This document shows positions 1 to 8,412 of a DNA stretch of 64,000 nucleotides, piece after piece. Under the pieces are notes generated by a model. That model made no database searches and was not told where the DNA came from. It saw only the letters and a program-made list of their open reading frames with translations. Numbering within the stretch: the stretch's first letter is position 1; every line of letters starts with the position of its first letter. The stretch is from Asaia prunellae JCM 25354 (lineage in GTDB: Bacteria; Pseudomonadota; Alphaproteobacteria; Acetobacterales; Acetobacteraceae). Position numbers and translations under genes: made by a program. The stretch is taken from contig NZ_BAJV01000003.1 of the NCBI RefSeq assembly GCF_000613885.1, positions 1 to 64,000 of the forward strand. The letters are read 5' to 3'.

Positions 1-821
1 TCCGGCACCTCGATGCCGCTGCCCCTGCAGTTCCGGCGCCTGATGCCGCCGCTCCGGCACCCGAGGCTTCCGCTGACACGGCAGCCCCGAAATCCCAGGA
101 AAACCCGTACGGTCTGGGTGCCCTGTGGAACGGCGGCGACGTGATTTCCCGCAGCGTTCTGATCATCATGGTGATCATGTCTGCTGGTACCTGGATCATC
201 ATGGTCACGAAATTCCTTGAGCAGTCCAAGGTTTTTGGTGCCTCCAAGGAAGCCGCTCGCGAGTTCTGGACCAAGCCGACCGTTCAGGAAGGTGCTGCTG
301 CCCTGAAGCCGGCCTCGCCGTTCCGCTACATTGCCGAGACGGGTATCGTTGCTGCCCAGCATCATGAAGGTTCAATGCGTGATGCCATTGACCTGCATAG
401 CTGGACTGCCATGTCCGTTCAGCGTTCGGTCGATACCATCAACACGCGTCTGCAGGGCGGCCTTGCCTTCCTTGGTACTGTGGGTTCGACCTCACCGTTC
501 GTCGGTCTGTTCGGCACTGTCTGGGGTATCTACCATGCCCTGACCGCAATCGGCATCGCTGGCCAGGCTTCGATCGACAAGGTTGCCGGTCCGGTTGGTG
601 AATCACTCATCATGACGGCTATCGGTCTTGCGACTGCTGTTCCGGCTGTTCTGGGTTACAACCTGCTCGTTCGTCGTAACAAGGGCGCCATGGACCGCGT
701 GCGCAACTTCGCTGCCGACGTTCAGTCTGTCCTGCTGGGTGGCTTCCGTCACGGTGTTACGCCGACGACCGGTGGCGATCATAGCCCGACGACCACGACC
801 ACCAGCTCGCGAGTTGCCTGA
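1..821 (+). CDS. exbB: ExbB/TolQ/MotA-type proton channel, 5' end outside window
   Basis: Inner-membrane proton-channel subunit that, with ExbD, feeds proton-motive force to TonB for outer-membrane transport. The frame is open to the first base of the window, so the start lies upstream; a GTG at 141 is internal. The visible N-terminal stretch is Ala/Pro-rich. A first membrane segment follows (ISRSVLIIMVIMSAGTWIIM), then a cytoplasmic loop, then the MotA/TolQ/ExbB core with the conserved GGLAFLGTVGSTSPFVGLFG-type region and a last helix (TAIGLATAVPAVLGYN). The C-terminus is a low-complexity Thr-rich tail. The next gene, exbD, starts two bases after the stop, so this is an exb operon; a tonB gene may lie upstream. 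TolQ is the alternative, but the double ExbD and TPR neighbours favour Exb. Confidence 0.9.
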   Translation, partial: RHLDAAAPAVPAPDAAAPAPEASADTAAPKSQENPYGLGALWNGGDVISRSVLIIMVIMSAGTWIIMVTKFLEQSKVFGASKEAAREFWTKPTVQEGAAALKPASPFRYIAETGIVAAQHHEGSMRDAIDLHSWTAMSVQRSVDTINTRLQGGLAFLGTVGSTSPFVGLFGTVWGIYHALTAIGIAGQASIDKVAGPVGESLIMTAIGLATAVPAVLGYNLLVRRNKGAMDRVRNFAADVQSVLLGGFRHGVTPTTGGDHSPTTTTTSSRVA

Positions 822-823
822 TC

Positions 824-1245
824 ATGGCAATGAACGTCGGTGGGGGTGGTGAAGAAGACGAAGTCGTCTCGGCGATCAACACGACGCCGCTCGTCGACGT
901 GATGCTTGTTCTTCTCATCATCTTCCTGATCACCATCCGGTTGCGACGCATACCGTGAAGGTGCAGCTGCCGCGCGACGCCAACCAGCCGACCCAGACCA
1001 AGCCAGGCAATGTTGTCCTGGCGGTCACGGCGAATGGTCAGGCGTACTGGAACGAGGTTCCTTTGCGTGGTCATCAGGATCTGCTCGATCGTCTCGAGAA
1101 GATCGCGGTCATCAAGCCGCAGCCCCAGATCCAGATCAGGGGTGACGGCAAGGCAAGATATGAAGCTGTCGGCAAGATCGTTGCGACCTGTCAAGAAGCT
1201 GGCATCTATCGTATCGATTTCATCACCGAGCAGCCTCATTCCTGA
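824..1245 (+). CDS. exbD: ExbD/TolR biopolymer transporter, first copy (single-base frameshift)
   Basis: Single-span protein of the ExbB-ExbD motor. It starts at ATG 824 and opens with an acidic N-terminus and the family signature INTTPLVDVMLVLLIIFLIT, which contains the Asp needed for proton conduction. The frame breaks at 937-938: after the membrane segment the reading frame continues as a normal ExbD periplasmic domain (VKVQLPRDANQP...) one frame over. Adding one C to the CC run restores ITIPVATHTVKVQ and gives 140 codons, the normal family size. I treat this as a probable base-calling deletion in a working gene. A second ExbD follows. Confidence 0.88.
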
Positions 1246-1359
1246 CATCAGGTCAGGGTACCAGCTTCAGGAAGGACCGGTTTTTGAAATCGGGCCTTCC
1301 GGCTCCGTTATTTCCGGGTGCCGGCCTGTGCCGGTTTCCGCCTGTTGGAGAGTTCTCTC

Positions 1360-1794
1360 ATGGCCATGAGCGTCGGATCCGACAGCACGCATGAAGACGA
1401 GGGCATCGTCGATATCAACACGACGCCCCTGATTGACGTCATGCTCGTGCTGCTCATCATGCTGATCATCACTATTCCGCTTCAGACGCATTCAGTCGCG
1501 CTGGATCTGCCGCAGGGCAACCCGCCACCGAGTACGGAAGAGCCCAAGGTTGTTACGGTGGCGATTGATTTCGATAATTCTATCAGCTGGAATGGCACCC
1601 CCATCTCCTCCGAGGCCGATCTTCAGGCGCATTTCATGGATGCAGCCAACCAGCCCGACCAGCCTGAAATGCATATTCACCCGAATCGTCTTGCCGATTA
1701 CAAGACCGTAGCCCACGTACTCGCCGACGCTCAGCGTCTTGGTGTCAACAAGCTCGGTATCGTCGGACAAGACCAGTTCATGGAAGGACAGTAA
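1360..1794 (+). CDS. exbD: ExbD/TolR biopolymer transporter, second copy
   Basis: Second ExbD paralogue, 144 residues, in the same operon. ATG 1360 is preceded by GGAG and gives a short acidic cytoplasmic N-terminus, then the signature DINTTPLIDVMLVLLIMLII with the membrane Asp, then a periplasmic domain ending GVNKLGIVGQDQF. It differs clearly from the first copy in the periplasmic part, so the two are diverged paralogues, not a recent duplication. One ExbB with two ExbD proteins allows either a mixed ExbD dimer or alternative motors. The next gene starts directly after the stop. Confidence 0.92.
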   Translation: MAMSVGSDSTHEDEGIVDINTTPLIDVMLVLLIMLIITIPLQTHSVALDLPQGNPPPSTEEPKVVTVAIDFDNSISWNGTPISSEADLQAHFMDAANQPDQPEMHIHPNRLADYKTVAHVLADAQRLGVNKLGIVGQDQFMEGQ

Positions 1795-3051
1795 GTGCGT
1801 TTTCCCCGTTGTTCTCGCGCCCTCCTTGCAGCCAGCTCGCTTCTGGCAGTTTCCTCTTCTGTCCCCGTTGTCGGCGCCTGGGTGGCACCTGCCGCGCAGG
1901 CTGAAGACCAGCTGAGCGCCAAGGTCGGCAAACCGCTGCAAGAGGCGCAGACGGCACTGGGTGCAAAAAACTATGCCAAGGCCATGAGTGCCGTGGATGC
2001 AGCCGATGCCGTGCCGGGGAAAACCGAATACGAGAAGTATACCATCGCGCAGATGCGTGCAGCCGTTGCTGCCTCGTCGGGCGATGTTCCTGCCGCATCC
2101 AAGGCCTATGATGTGCTCATTGCTTCATCGCGCACACCGGCTGCGGCCAAGCAGCAGATGCTTATGGCGAATGCGACCATGGCCTACAATGCCAAGGACT
2201 ATGCACGTGCCGTTCCCGCTATCGAACGCTATCTGAAAATTGCCGGTCCAAATCCCCAGATGCAGGCTCTTCTGGTGCAGGCTTATTATCTGCAGCAGGA
2301 TTTCAAGAATGCAGCCCGGGTCCAGCAGGATCAGATCAACGCCGAAATTAAGGCAAAGCGTGTTCCCAGCGAGAACCAGCTTCAGTTCCTTGCGACCTGC
2401 TATCATCAGATGAAGGATGCGGCCAACGAGACGCATGCCTATGTGCTGCTGGCCAAATATTATTCAAAGCCTGACTATTGGGCGATGCTGATCCATAATC
2501 TCGCCGCTGATCCCCAGATGCCGGATGCCTTGCAGTTCAATCTTGAACGCTTGCGCATGGCGACCGGTGTGCTCAAGGATCCGGCTGATTACATGGATAT
2601 GATTGAGCGTGCTGTTCAGGCAGGTCTGCCGCAGCTTGGCCTCAATCTTATGGATCAGGCCTATGCATCCGGTGCGTTGGGCAAGGATGCCGGCGCTGCG
2701 CGTGAAGCGCGCCTGAAAGCTGTGGTTGTAAAGCGTGCTGGAGAGGTCAAGGCCAGCCTCCCTGCGGATGTGGCCGCAGCCCGTCAGTCCCCTGCTGCGA
2801 CGCTTTCGCTGACGGCAGGCTATAATCTGGTTTTGAATGGTCAGGTTGACGAAGGACTTGCGCTGATGCGTGAGGGCCTGAAGAAGAACCCTGCTGCCCC
2901 TGAAGGTGCCAAACTGCAATATGGCATGGCGCAGATGGATGGCGGTCGCAAGGATGATGCGCTCAAGACTTTCGCAGAGGTTCATGGTGATCACGGATCA
3001 CAGGATCTGGCCCAGCTCTGGACGCTTCTTGTAACAAAACCGGCAAGGTGA
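1795..3051 (+). CDS. Exported tetratricopeptide-repeat protein of the exb operon
   Basis: 418-residue protein starting at a GTG immediately after the stop of the second exbD, so translation is probably coupled. Residues 1-36 form a Sec signal peptide (Arg-rich start, Ala/Ser/Leu core, AAQA cleavage site). The mature part is helical and Ala/Gln/Tyr-rich with repeated TPR-like units (for example YNAKDYARAVPAIERYLKIA and YNLVLNGQVDEGLALMREGL). No enzyme motif is visible. Its operon place suggests a periplasmic scaffold for the ExbB-ExbD motor or its TonB client, but that role is inferred from context only. Confidence 0.75.
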   Translation: MRFPRCSRALLAASSLLAVSSSVPVVGAWVAPAAQAEDQLSAKVGKPLQEAQTALGAKNYAKAMSAVDAADAVPGKTEYEKYTIAQMRAAVAASSGDVPAASKAYDVLIASSRTPAAAKQQMLMANATMAYNAKDYARAVPAIERYLKIAGPNPQMQALLVQAYYLQQDFKNAARVQQDQINAEIKAKRVPSENQLQFLATCYHQMKDAANETHAYVLLAKYYSKPDYWAMLIHNLAADPQMPDALQFNLERLRMATGVLKDPADYMDMIERAVQAGLPQLGLNLMDQAYASGALGKDAGAAREARLKAVVVKRAGEVKASLPADVAAARQSPAATLSLTAGYNLVLNGQVDEGLALMREGLKKNPAAPEGAKLQYGMAQMDGGRKDDALKTFAEVHGDHGSQDLAQLWTLLVTKPAR

Positions 3052-3148
3052 GGGAAAGCGCGTATCAACGCGATCCTTTCTTGTTATTCTGAGCTGTGTC
3101 AGACATAGATTGTATCAAATTTCGTTTCACAGCATGATCGACGGGTTT

Positions 3149-3913
3149 ATGACGACAGTATCTCCCTCTACTGACCTGCCGGCTCGTATCCTTATCGTTG
3201 AAGACGATCCGGGAATGCGAACCCTTATCCAGCGTGCCCTTCAGGGAGATGGCTTCCGGGTTCGCAGTGTCGCTTCCGGGGATGAAATGTGGGATGCCCT
3301 GGCAGTTGGTCCCGTTGATTTGCTGGTCATGGACGTGATGCTTCCCAAGACCAGCGGTATAGAGCTCTGCAGGGCTATTCGTAACGGACAGGGAATGAAC
3401 CACCCTGGTGAGGCTTCACTGGCCCAGACCCCTATCATCATGGTCTCTGCCCGAGGGGAAGAACGCGATCGCGTTCTTGGCCTCGAGATTGGTGCAGATG
3501 ATTATGTTGCCAAGCCGTTTGGTCAGCGAGAACTTCTGGCTCGGGTACGCGCCGTATTGCGTCGTGGCCAGGGAGCTGCCCCGACGGAAGTATCCCGCAA
3601 GGAGACAATCCTGTTTGCAGGCTGGAAGCTTGACCTGCGTCGTCGTGAACTGACAGATCCTTCGGGTACTGTTGTCGATATTTCCGGCGCAGAGCATGAC
3701 TTGCTTATCAGCTTTCTTGATAATCCGCAGCGTGTCATTGCTCGTGATCGTCTGCTCGAACTGTCCCGTACACGCCTTGGCGATGTGTCTGATCGCAGTA
3801 TTGACGTTCTGGTCAGCCGTTTGCGTCGTAAGCTCGGTGCCGATGCAGACTCCCTGATTCGTACTGTACGCGGCCTAGGTTATATTTTTGTGGCAGAAGT
3901 AGAGCGCGTCTGA
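3149..3913 (+). CDS. OmpR/PhoB-family response regulator
   Basis: DNA-binding response regulator of a two-component system. From ATG 3149, residues 13-130 are the receiver: acidic pair D19-D20, phosphoacceptor D62 in LLVMDVMLP, and a Lys in YVAKPF. Residues about 150-250 form the winged-helix effector with RVIARDRLLELSRTRL and the wing IRTVRGLGYIF. An in-frame ATG at 3134 and TTG at 3110 are possible earlier starts; no good ribosome-binding site decides between them. The cognate kinase begins six bases after the stop. OmpR is the closest match by architecture; the stimulus is unknown. Confidence 0.9.
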   Translation: MTTVSPSTDLPARILIVEDDPGMRTLIQRALQGDGFRVRSVASGDEMWDALAVGPVDLLVMDVMLPKTSGIELCRAIRNGQGMNHPGEASLAQTPIIMVSARGEERDRVLGLEIGADDYVAKPFGQRELLARVRAVLRRGQGAAPTEVSRKETILFAGWKLDLRRRELTDPSGTVVDISGAEHDLLISFLDNPQRVIARDRLLELSRTRLGDVSDRSIDVLVSRLRRKLGADADSLIRTVRGLGYIFVAEVERV

Positions 3914-3919
3914 GGACGC

Positions 3920-5280
3920 ATGCCCTTCACTCTGGGAGGGGGCAGCACGCCCCGTATCATCCGTCTCTGGCCTGTCGGCCTTGTCGGACGAGTCAGCGTC
4001 GTGCTGCTTGCTGCAGTCATTCTCGTTTTTGTAGCCAGTGCCTTTTTCTACGAAGAGGCTGAAACCTATATCGATGATGACAGCCGTATTACCCAGCTGG
4101 CAGAGGAACTGAGCACTGATCTCAGGGTGCTGCGTACCACGCCTATCAGTCAGCGTGGCCTCTTGGGGGCATTGCTTTCTGATAACGGTATCAATGTTGC
4201 CTGGCGTTCTGCCAATCAGTCTTTCGAACTGACACAGCCTCACAGGCTGCGTAAGGTCGAAGACAGCCTGATTGCCAATGATCGTGATCTCGCAAAAGCT
4301 GATATTCGCGTCTGGGCTGATCGTGCCGATTCTTCAAGTATCCACGGCACATTACAGCTGGCTGACGGCAGCGTCTTGTATTTAATGTGCCAGGTATTCT
4401 CAAGCACCGTCATATGACTGGTGGACTGGCTTCGGCGGCCATCACTGCTGGAGCTGTCGCGATTGCCGCCGCTATGATCGTCCGCTCCCTCAGTACGCCG
4501 CTCCGGGCTCTGGCCGAAGTGGCTGACAGTATTGCCAAATCAGACGATACGCAGTGGACGATGCTGGACGAGCGTGGCCCACGGGAAGTGCGTGGGCTGG
4601 CGCATGCAATAAACAAGATGCAACATCGCATCCATCGCCTGATCAGTGATCGTACCGAGATCCTGGCAGCTGTCTCGCATGATCTGCGCACACCTCTGGC
4701 CCGTCTGCGTCTGCGTGCCGGCTTCATGGATGACGAGGAAACGCAAGCCGCGATCGAAGCCGATATCGACGAGATGGAGGCGATGGTAACGGGGGCTCTG
4801 GCCTATCTGGCAGGGGACCTCGATCCTGAGCCGGTCAAGCAGGTCGATCTTGTGGCCATTCTCAATACCTTGCTTGACTCACAGAGTGATCGTGGCAGGG
4901 ACACGAGTTATACTGGTCCTGATCGTTGTCAGGCCTGGGTACGGCCGCTTGCGATCAAACGGGTATTTGCCAACCTTATTGACAACGCCTGTAATTACGG
5001 CGGCAATGCTCATGTAACGTTTGAAACTACCGGTCAGAACGCATTAATCTCCGTGATTGATGATGGCCCCGGTATTCCTGAAGCCGAACTGGAGAAAGTG
5101 CTGTCGGCTTTTTACCGTGTCGAGGGGTCCCGTTCGCGGGCGACTGGTGGCATGGGGCTGGGCCTTGCCATTGTGACCCGTGAAGTGGGTCGTGCGCGTG
5201 GCACAGTTGATCTTCATAATGTGCCTGGTCGCGGCCTCTGTGTGCAGGTTACCCTGCCTCTTGGGGTACCAGAAGTCTGA
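3920..5280 (+). CDS. EnvZ-like sensor histidine kinase (single-base frameshift)
   Basis: Partner kinase of the preceding regulator. The N-terminus has one membrane helix (VVLLAAVILVFVASAFF), a periplasmic sensor of about 120 residues, a second helix (AITAGAVAIAAAMIV), a HAMP linker, the dimerisation box AAVSHDLRTPLARLR with phospho-His near residue 254, and the ATPase N, G1 and G2 boxes (LIDNACNYGG, DDGPGIP, GGMGLGLAI). The frame breaks in the TTT run at 4381-4383; a fourth T restores LYFNVPGILKHRHMTGG and gives 453 codons. Everything downstream is intact, so a sequencing deletion is more likely than decay. Confidence 0.87.
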
Positions 5281-5354
5281 ATCCGTTAAAAGGGACTTGC
5301 GTAGTCGCGATTGATGGCACATCTCACAGCTATAACTGAGATCTGAGAGTTGTG

Positions 5355-5918
5355 ATGTTTATTGAGACCGAGGATACGCCCAACCCCGCTACTCTGAAGT
5401 TCCTGCCCGGTCGTGCTGTTACCGGGCATAGAGGTTCTGCCGATTTCGCCGAGCCAAGCGCGGCTGAAGGTCGATCACCTCTTGCCGTGACGCTTTTTGG
5501 CGTCAATGGGGTCAGCGGTGTCTTTCTCGGTTCCGATTTCATTTCTGTCACCAAGACTGATGAGTTCAGCTGGAACACGCTCAAGCCGCTTCTTCTTGCT
5601 GCCATTACGAGCCATTTTGACTCAGGGGCCAAGAGTCTCGAAGCTGCCGCTGAGGCCCAGGAGGAAGCCATTGCTCCTGAAGATGAGGCTGTCGTAGCAC
5701 AGATTCGCGAGCTTCTTGATACGCGCGTTCGACCTGCCGTTGCAGGGGATGGTGGTGATATCGTATTCAGGGGATATCGTGATGGCGTGGTGCGTCTGAC
5801 GATGCAGGGCGCTTGTGCAGGGTGTCCGTCATCGCGGGCGACGCTCAAGCATGGCGTCGAGAATATGTTGCGCCACTATGTCCCTGAAGTGGTGGCAGTC
5901 GAACAGGTTGAGGATTGA
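5355..5918 (+). CDS. NfuA/NifU-type iron-sulfur scaffold protein
   Basis: 187-residue Fe-S cluster carrier. Residues 1-90 are an Nfu N-terminal domain (MFIETEDTPNPATLKFLPG) and the C-terminal 75 residues a NifU domain with the cluster-binding CxxC in MQGACAGCPSSRATL. Such proteins deliver 4Fe-4S clusters to client enzymes. The start is the ATG at 5355; a GTG one codon upstream is also possible. It is followed four bases later by a nitroreductase gene, likely in one transcript with tsaB and rimI. Confidence 0.93.
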   Translation: MFIETEDTPNPATLKFLPGRAVTGHRGSADFAEPSAAEGRSPLAVTLFGVNGVSGVFLGSDFISVTKTDEFSWNTLKPLLLAAITSHFDSGAKSLEAAAEAQEEAIAPEDEAVVAQIRELLDTRVRPAVAGDGGDIVFRGYRDGVVRLTMQGACAGCPSSRATLKHGVENMLRHYVPEVVAVEQVED

Positions 5919-5922
5919 GAAC

Positions 5923-6540
5923 GTGACTGAAAGCCATCCGGAGTTTCTTGCTACGGCACCCCTGGATGAGACGTCACTGGATCAGCTTTTCAGGCAGGCA
6001 CGGACGCCACATGGGTGGGCAGAAATGCCTGTTGAACGTGAAACGCTGGTTGCGCTCTACGATCTACTCAAGCTTGGTCCGACCTCTGGCAATACCTGCC
6101 CCGCCAGATTCGTTTTTCTGACGTCGGACGATATGAAAGAGCGGCTCAGGCCAGCTCTTTCTGCGGGCAATCTTGAGCTCTGTCTCAAGGCGCCTGTAGT
6201 GACTCTGGTCTGTCATGATCCGCTTTTCTTCGAGCATCTTCCACGCCTCAGTCGTGAGGCCGAGCTGCGGAACTGGTTCGCTGCCGATGTCGGACTATCG
6301 GAAGAGACGGCGTTTCGTAATGGATCCTTGCAGGGAGGGTATCTGATTCTTGCGGCGCGCGCACTTGGCCTGTCCGTAGCGCCATTCTCGGGATTTGATT
6401 CCTATGCTGTAGAAGACACTTTTCTTAGTGACACAGGATGGCGGATTAATTTTCTTGCAGGACTCGGCTATGCTGACGCGCGCGTTCTGTCTGAACGTGC
6501 CATGCGTCTGAGCTTTGATGAAAGCTGTCTCGTTCTCTGA
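5923..6540 (+). CDS. Nitroreductase-family protein, RutE/HadB-like
   Basis: 205-residue FMN-dependent NAD(P)H oxidoreductase of the RutE (malonic semialdehyde reductase) branch of the nitroreductase family. The GTG at 5923 follows a purine-rich GAGGATTGAG. Typical motifs are FRQARTPHGW near the start, the FMN-contact KLGPTSGNTCPARFVF, and GSLQGGYLILAARALGL for the second half. No other rut gene is nearby, so a pyrimidine-degradation role is not supported; a general quinone or aldehyde reductase role is equally possible. The stop overlaps the tsaB start (TGATG). Confidence 0.8.
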   Translation: MTESHPEFLATAPLDETSLDQLFRQARTPHGWAEMPVERETLVALYDLLKLGPTSGNTCPARFVFLTSDDMKERLRPALSAGNLELCLKAPVVTLVCHDPLFFEHLPRLSREAELRNWFAADVGLSEETAFRNGSLQGGYLILAARALGLSVAPFSGFDSYAVEDTFLSDTGWRINFLAGLGYADARVLSERAMRLSFDESCLVL

Positions 6541-7184
6541 TGCTGGCAGAATCTCCGATGCGCAGTCTGGTCCTGAATGGCGCTACGCTCGGTGCCGGTT
6601 CCCTTGGAGACGTGGCCGGGTTTGTCGGCGCAGAATGCATCATTCACGAGCCTCTGGAAGGTATTGGTGCGACTGCCTCTCTGGCATCGACCTGCCAGTC
6701 CCTGTTTCGTAGACTTGGTTGGGACAAAGGACCTGATCGCATTATTGCCGTCACAGGGCCTGGTTCATTTACCGGGCTGCGCGCGAGCCTGGCTCTAGCA
6801 GATGGTTTGTCATTCGGCTTCGGAGCGAGGCTGCATGGTGTGACAACTGGGCAATGTTTTCGGGCTAACCCTGACTGGGCGAGTACGATCTGCCTGACAT
6901 ATGCACGACGTAACAGGCTTTTTGCAGAATTTCCTGATGGACAATTCTGGGCGGGGGCACCGGATGATCTGACTTTGCCTGACGGGGCTCAGATCATTGG
7001 TAACGGTGTGTCAATGATCATGAATACAAATATCGAGCCTATTGATCAGCCCAGGCCTGATTTGCGGCTTGTTTTCTCGGCAGGTCTGACGGCACCCGCA
7101 GTCACGGCATTGCAGCCTTTCTATATAGACGCTCCGGAAGCCAAGCCTCCTGCACAAGGGCTGCGTCCTGCACCGATCAGATGA
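6540..7184 (+). CDS. tsaB: tRNA threonylcarbamoyladenosine protein TsaB
   Basis: TsaB (YeaZ), the regulatory partner of TsaD in making t6A37 on ANN-decoding tRNAs. It contains the family hallmark GPGSFTGLRASLALADGLSFG. The N-terminus (MRSLVLNGATLGAG) is less conserved than the usual IDTS start, common in alphaproteobacterial copies. The ATG at 6540 overlaps the upstream stop; an internal ATG at 6558 is possible. The last codons overlap rimI, and tsaE is elsewhere in this window (43.2 kb). Confidence 0.88.
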   Translation: MLAESPMRSLVLNGATLGAGSLGDVAGFVGAECIIHEPLEGIGATASLASTCQSLFRRLGWDKGPDRIIAVTGPGSFTGLRASLALADGLSFGFGARLHGVTTGQCFRANPDWASTICLTYARRNRLFAEFPDGQFWAGAPDDLTLPDGAQIIGNGVSMIMNTNIEPIDQPRPDLRLVFSAGLTAPAVTALQPFYIDAPEAKPPAQGLRPAPIR

Positions 7185-7645
7185 CAGATCAGTCAGTTTG
7201 TCAGATTGTCAGTACATCCCACGCGGTTCTTTGTGCCTCTTTGCATGCACTATGTTTTTCCGAAGGTGAACAATGGAGCGAAGAGGCATTCACAGCTCTG
7301 TTATCAGCTCCGGGTGTAATGGCCTGGGTCGTTCTGGAAGAGAATGAGCCATCCGGTGTGCTGATGATAAGATATGTAGCAGATGAGGCAGAAATTCTTA
7401 CTCTTGGGGTAATTCCTGCACATCAAAGAAGAAATCTGGCATCGAAACTTATTGCTCATGCTTGCGATATACTGAGGGATCAGGGGGTGCATAGCTTGTA
7501 TCTTGAGGTTTCAACTAACAACAGGGCAGCAACTGCCCTGTATGTAAAACAGGGGTTTCTGCAATGTGGATATAGGCAGGCCTATTATCCTGATGGCAGT
7601 GATGCCTGTGTTATGCGTTATGATTTGGTTAATGTAATTATGTAG
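7181..7645 (+). CDS. rimI: GNAT acetyltransferase, RimI-like
   Basis: 154-residue N-acetyltransferase in the RimI position behind tsaB, starting with an ATGA overlap. The GNAT fold is visible: EILTLGVIPAHQRRNLASKL for the acetyl-CoA loop and YLEVSTNNRAATALYVKQGF for the C-terminal half. The pyrophosphate loop usually reads Q/R-x-x-G-x-G/A; here the first Gly is Asn (QRRNLA). The gene is AT-richer than its neighbours with codons such as AAA and AGA that are uncommon around it. The last 28 bases overlap the convergent tusA-like gene. Confidence 0.8.
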   Translation: MTDQSVCQIVSTSHAVLCASLHALCFSEGEQWSEEAFTALLSAPGVMAWVVLEENEPSGVLMIRYVADEAEILTLGVIPAHQRRNLASKLIAHACDILRDQGVHSLYLEVSTNNRAATALYVKQGFLQCGYRQAYYPDGSDACVMRYDLVNVIM

Positions 7646-7851
7646 TCACTTGGGCCGTTATCATCGATTGGTTGGCTATGAGCCTGCTGGCCAAGTGTAG
7701 CGAGAAGAAGTTCTACGTTTCGGCGTGTTTCCTCGCCATGCAGAATGATTTCCAGAGCGTCACCCGTCACACTTCTATCAAGCGCAAGTCTGACATAAAC
7801 CGTTGTCATCGGGCAGATCTTGTCTCTTATATCAATTGTTTTTATGTTCAT
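7618..7851 (-). CDS. TusA-family sulfurtransferase-like protein
   Basis: 77-residue TusA/SirA-fold protein. It has the single conserved Cys13 in DIRDKICPMTTVYVRLAL, which in TusA carries persulfide sulfur for tRNA thiolation or molybdenum-cofactor enzymes. The motif reads CPMT instead of the classical CPxP, as in a common alphaproteobacterial subgroup. It is encoded convergently to rimI and overlaps its 3' end by 28 bases; mucR is divergent on its other side. Function beyond sulfur transfer is not indicated. Confidence 0.8.
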   Translation of the reverse strand: MNIKTIDIRDKICPMTTVYVRLALDRSVTGDALEIILHGEETRRNVELLLATLGQQAHSQPIDDNGPSDYIITLTKS

Positions 7852-7886
7852 AATATCTAAACCTTATGAATAGTTGTTCTGTTGCC

Positions 7887-7914
7887 TTGAATTCGGTTTA
7901 TTGTTCAGTATATA
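7887..7914 (+). promoter_or_regulatory. Possible sigma70 promoter for mucR
   Basis: TTGAAT at 7887-7892 and TATATA at 7909-7914 are separated by 16 bases, 34 bases before the mucR ATG. The stretch is AT-rich with TA steps, the kind of DNA MucR/Ros proteins favour, so autoregulation is plausible. Confidence 0.35.
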
Positions 7915-7947
7915 TTTCTTGGGAAATATTTCTCGGGGAGAAGCCAT

Positions 7948-8346
7948 ATGTCTGACGAGCCGGATAACTTAACCCTTCAAAAGCTTACTACACAGATTAT
8001 TTCTGCTTATGTAACCCATAATGAGATTTCGGGTCAGGATCTACCCAATCTCATTCGTACTGTTCATCAGACCCTGTCAAATGTGGCTAATACCAAGCCT
8101 GAGACTGTCAAACCTGTTCCTGCAGTACCACCGAAGAAATCAGTTTTCCCTGATTACATTATCTGTCTGGAGGATGGTAAGAAGCTGAAACTGCTGCGCC
8201 GTCATTTGCAAACCGTCTATGACATGACACCACAGCAATATCGTGAACGCTGGGATCTGCCGCCGGAGTACCCGATGGTAGCGCCAAATTATGCCAGCCA
8301 TCGTTCAAATCTTGCGCGCAAGATCGGCCTCGGTCACCGACGGTGA
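7948..8346 (+). CDS. mucR: MucR/Ros-family transcriptional regulator
   Basis: 132-residue regulator of the MucR/Ros family, typically a global controller of exopolysaccharide, motility and cell-cycle genes in alphaproteobacteria. The C-terminal core reads VFPDYIICLEDGKKLKLLRRHL followed by MTPQQYRERWDLPPEYPMVAPNYA, the family signature. Of the four classical zinc ligands, C73 and H86 are present, the second Cys is D76 and the second His is absent, as in MucR homologues known to fold without zinc. The ATG at 7948 has GGGGAGAAG upstream. Confidence 0.93.
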   Translation: MSDEPDNLTLQKLTTQIISAYVTHNEISGQDLPNLIRTVHQTLSNVANTKPETVKPVPAVPPKKSVFPDYIICLEDGKKLKLLRRHLQTVYDMTPQQYRERWDLPPEYPMVAPNYASHRSNLARKIGLGHRR

Positions 8347-8412
8347 GAAAGCAGCTCTTTGCCTGCTACTTAACGTTGGCAAAGGGCCGGTTTTTCGGCT
8401 ACGCCCTATCTC

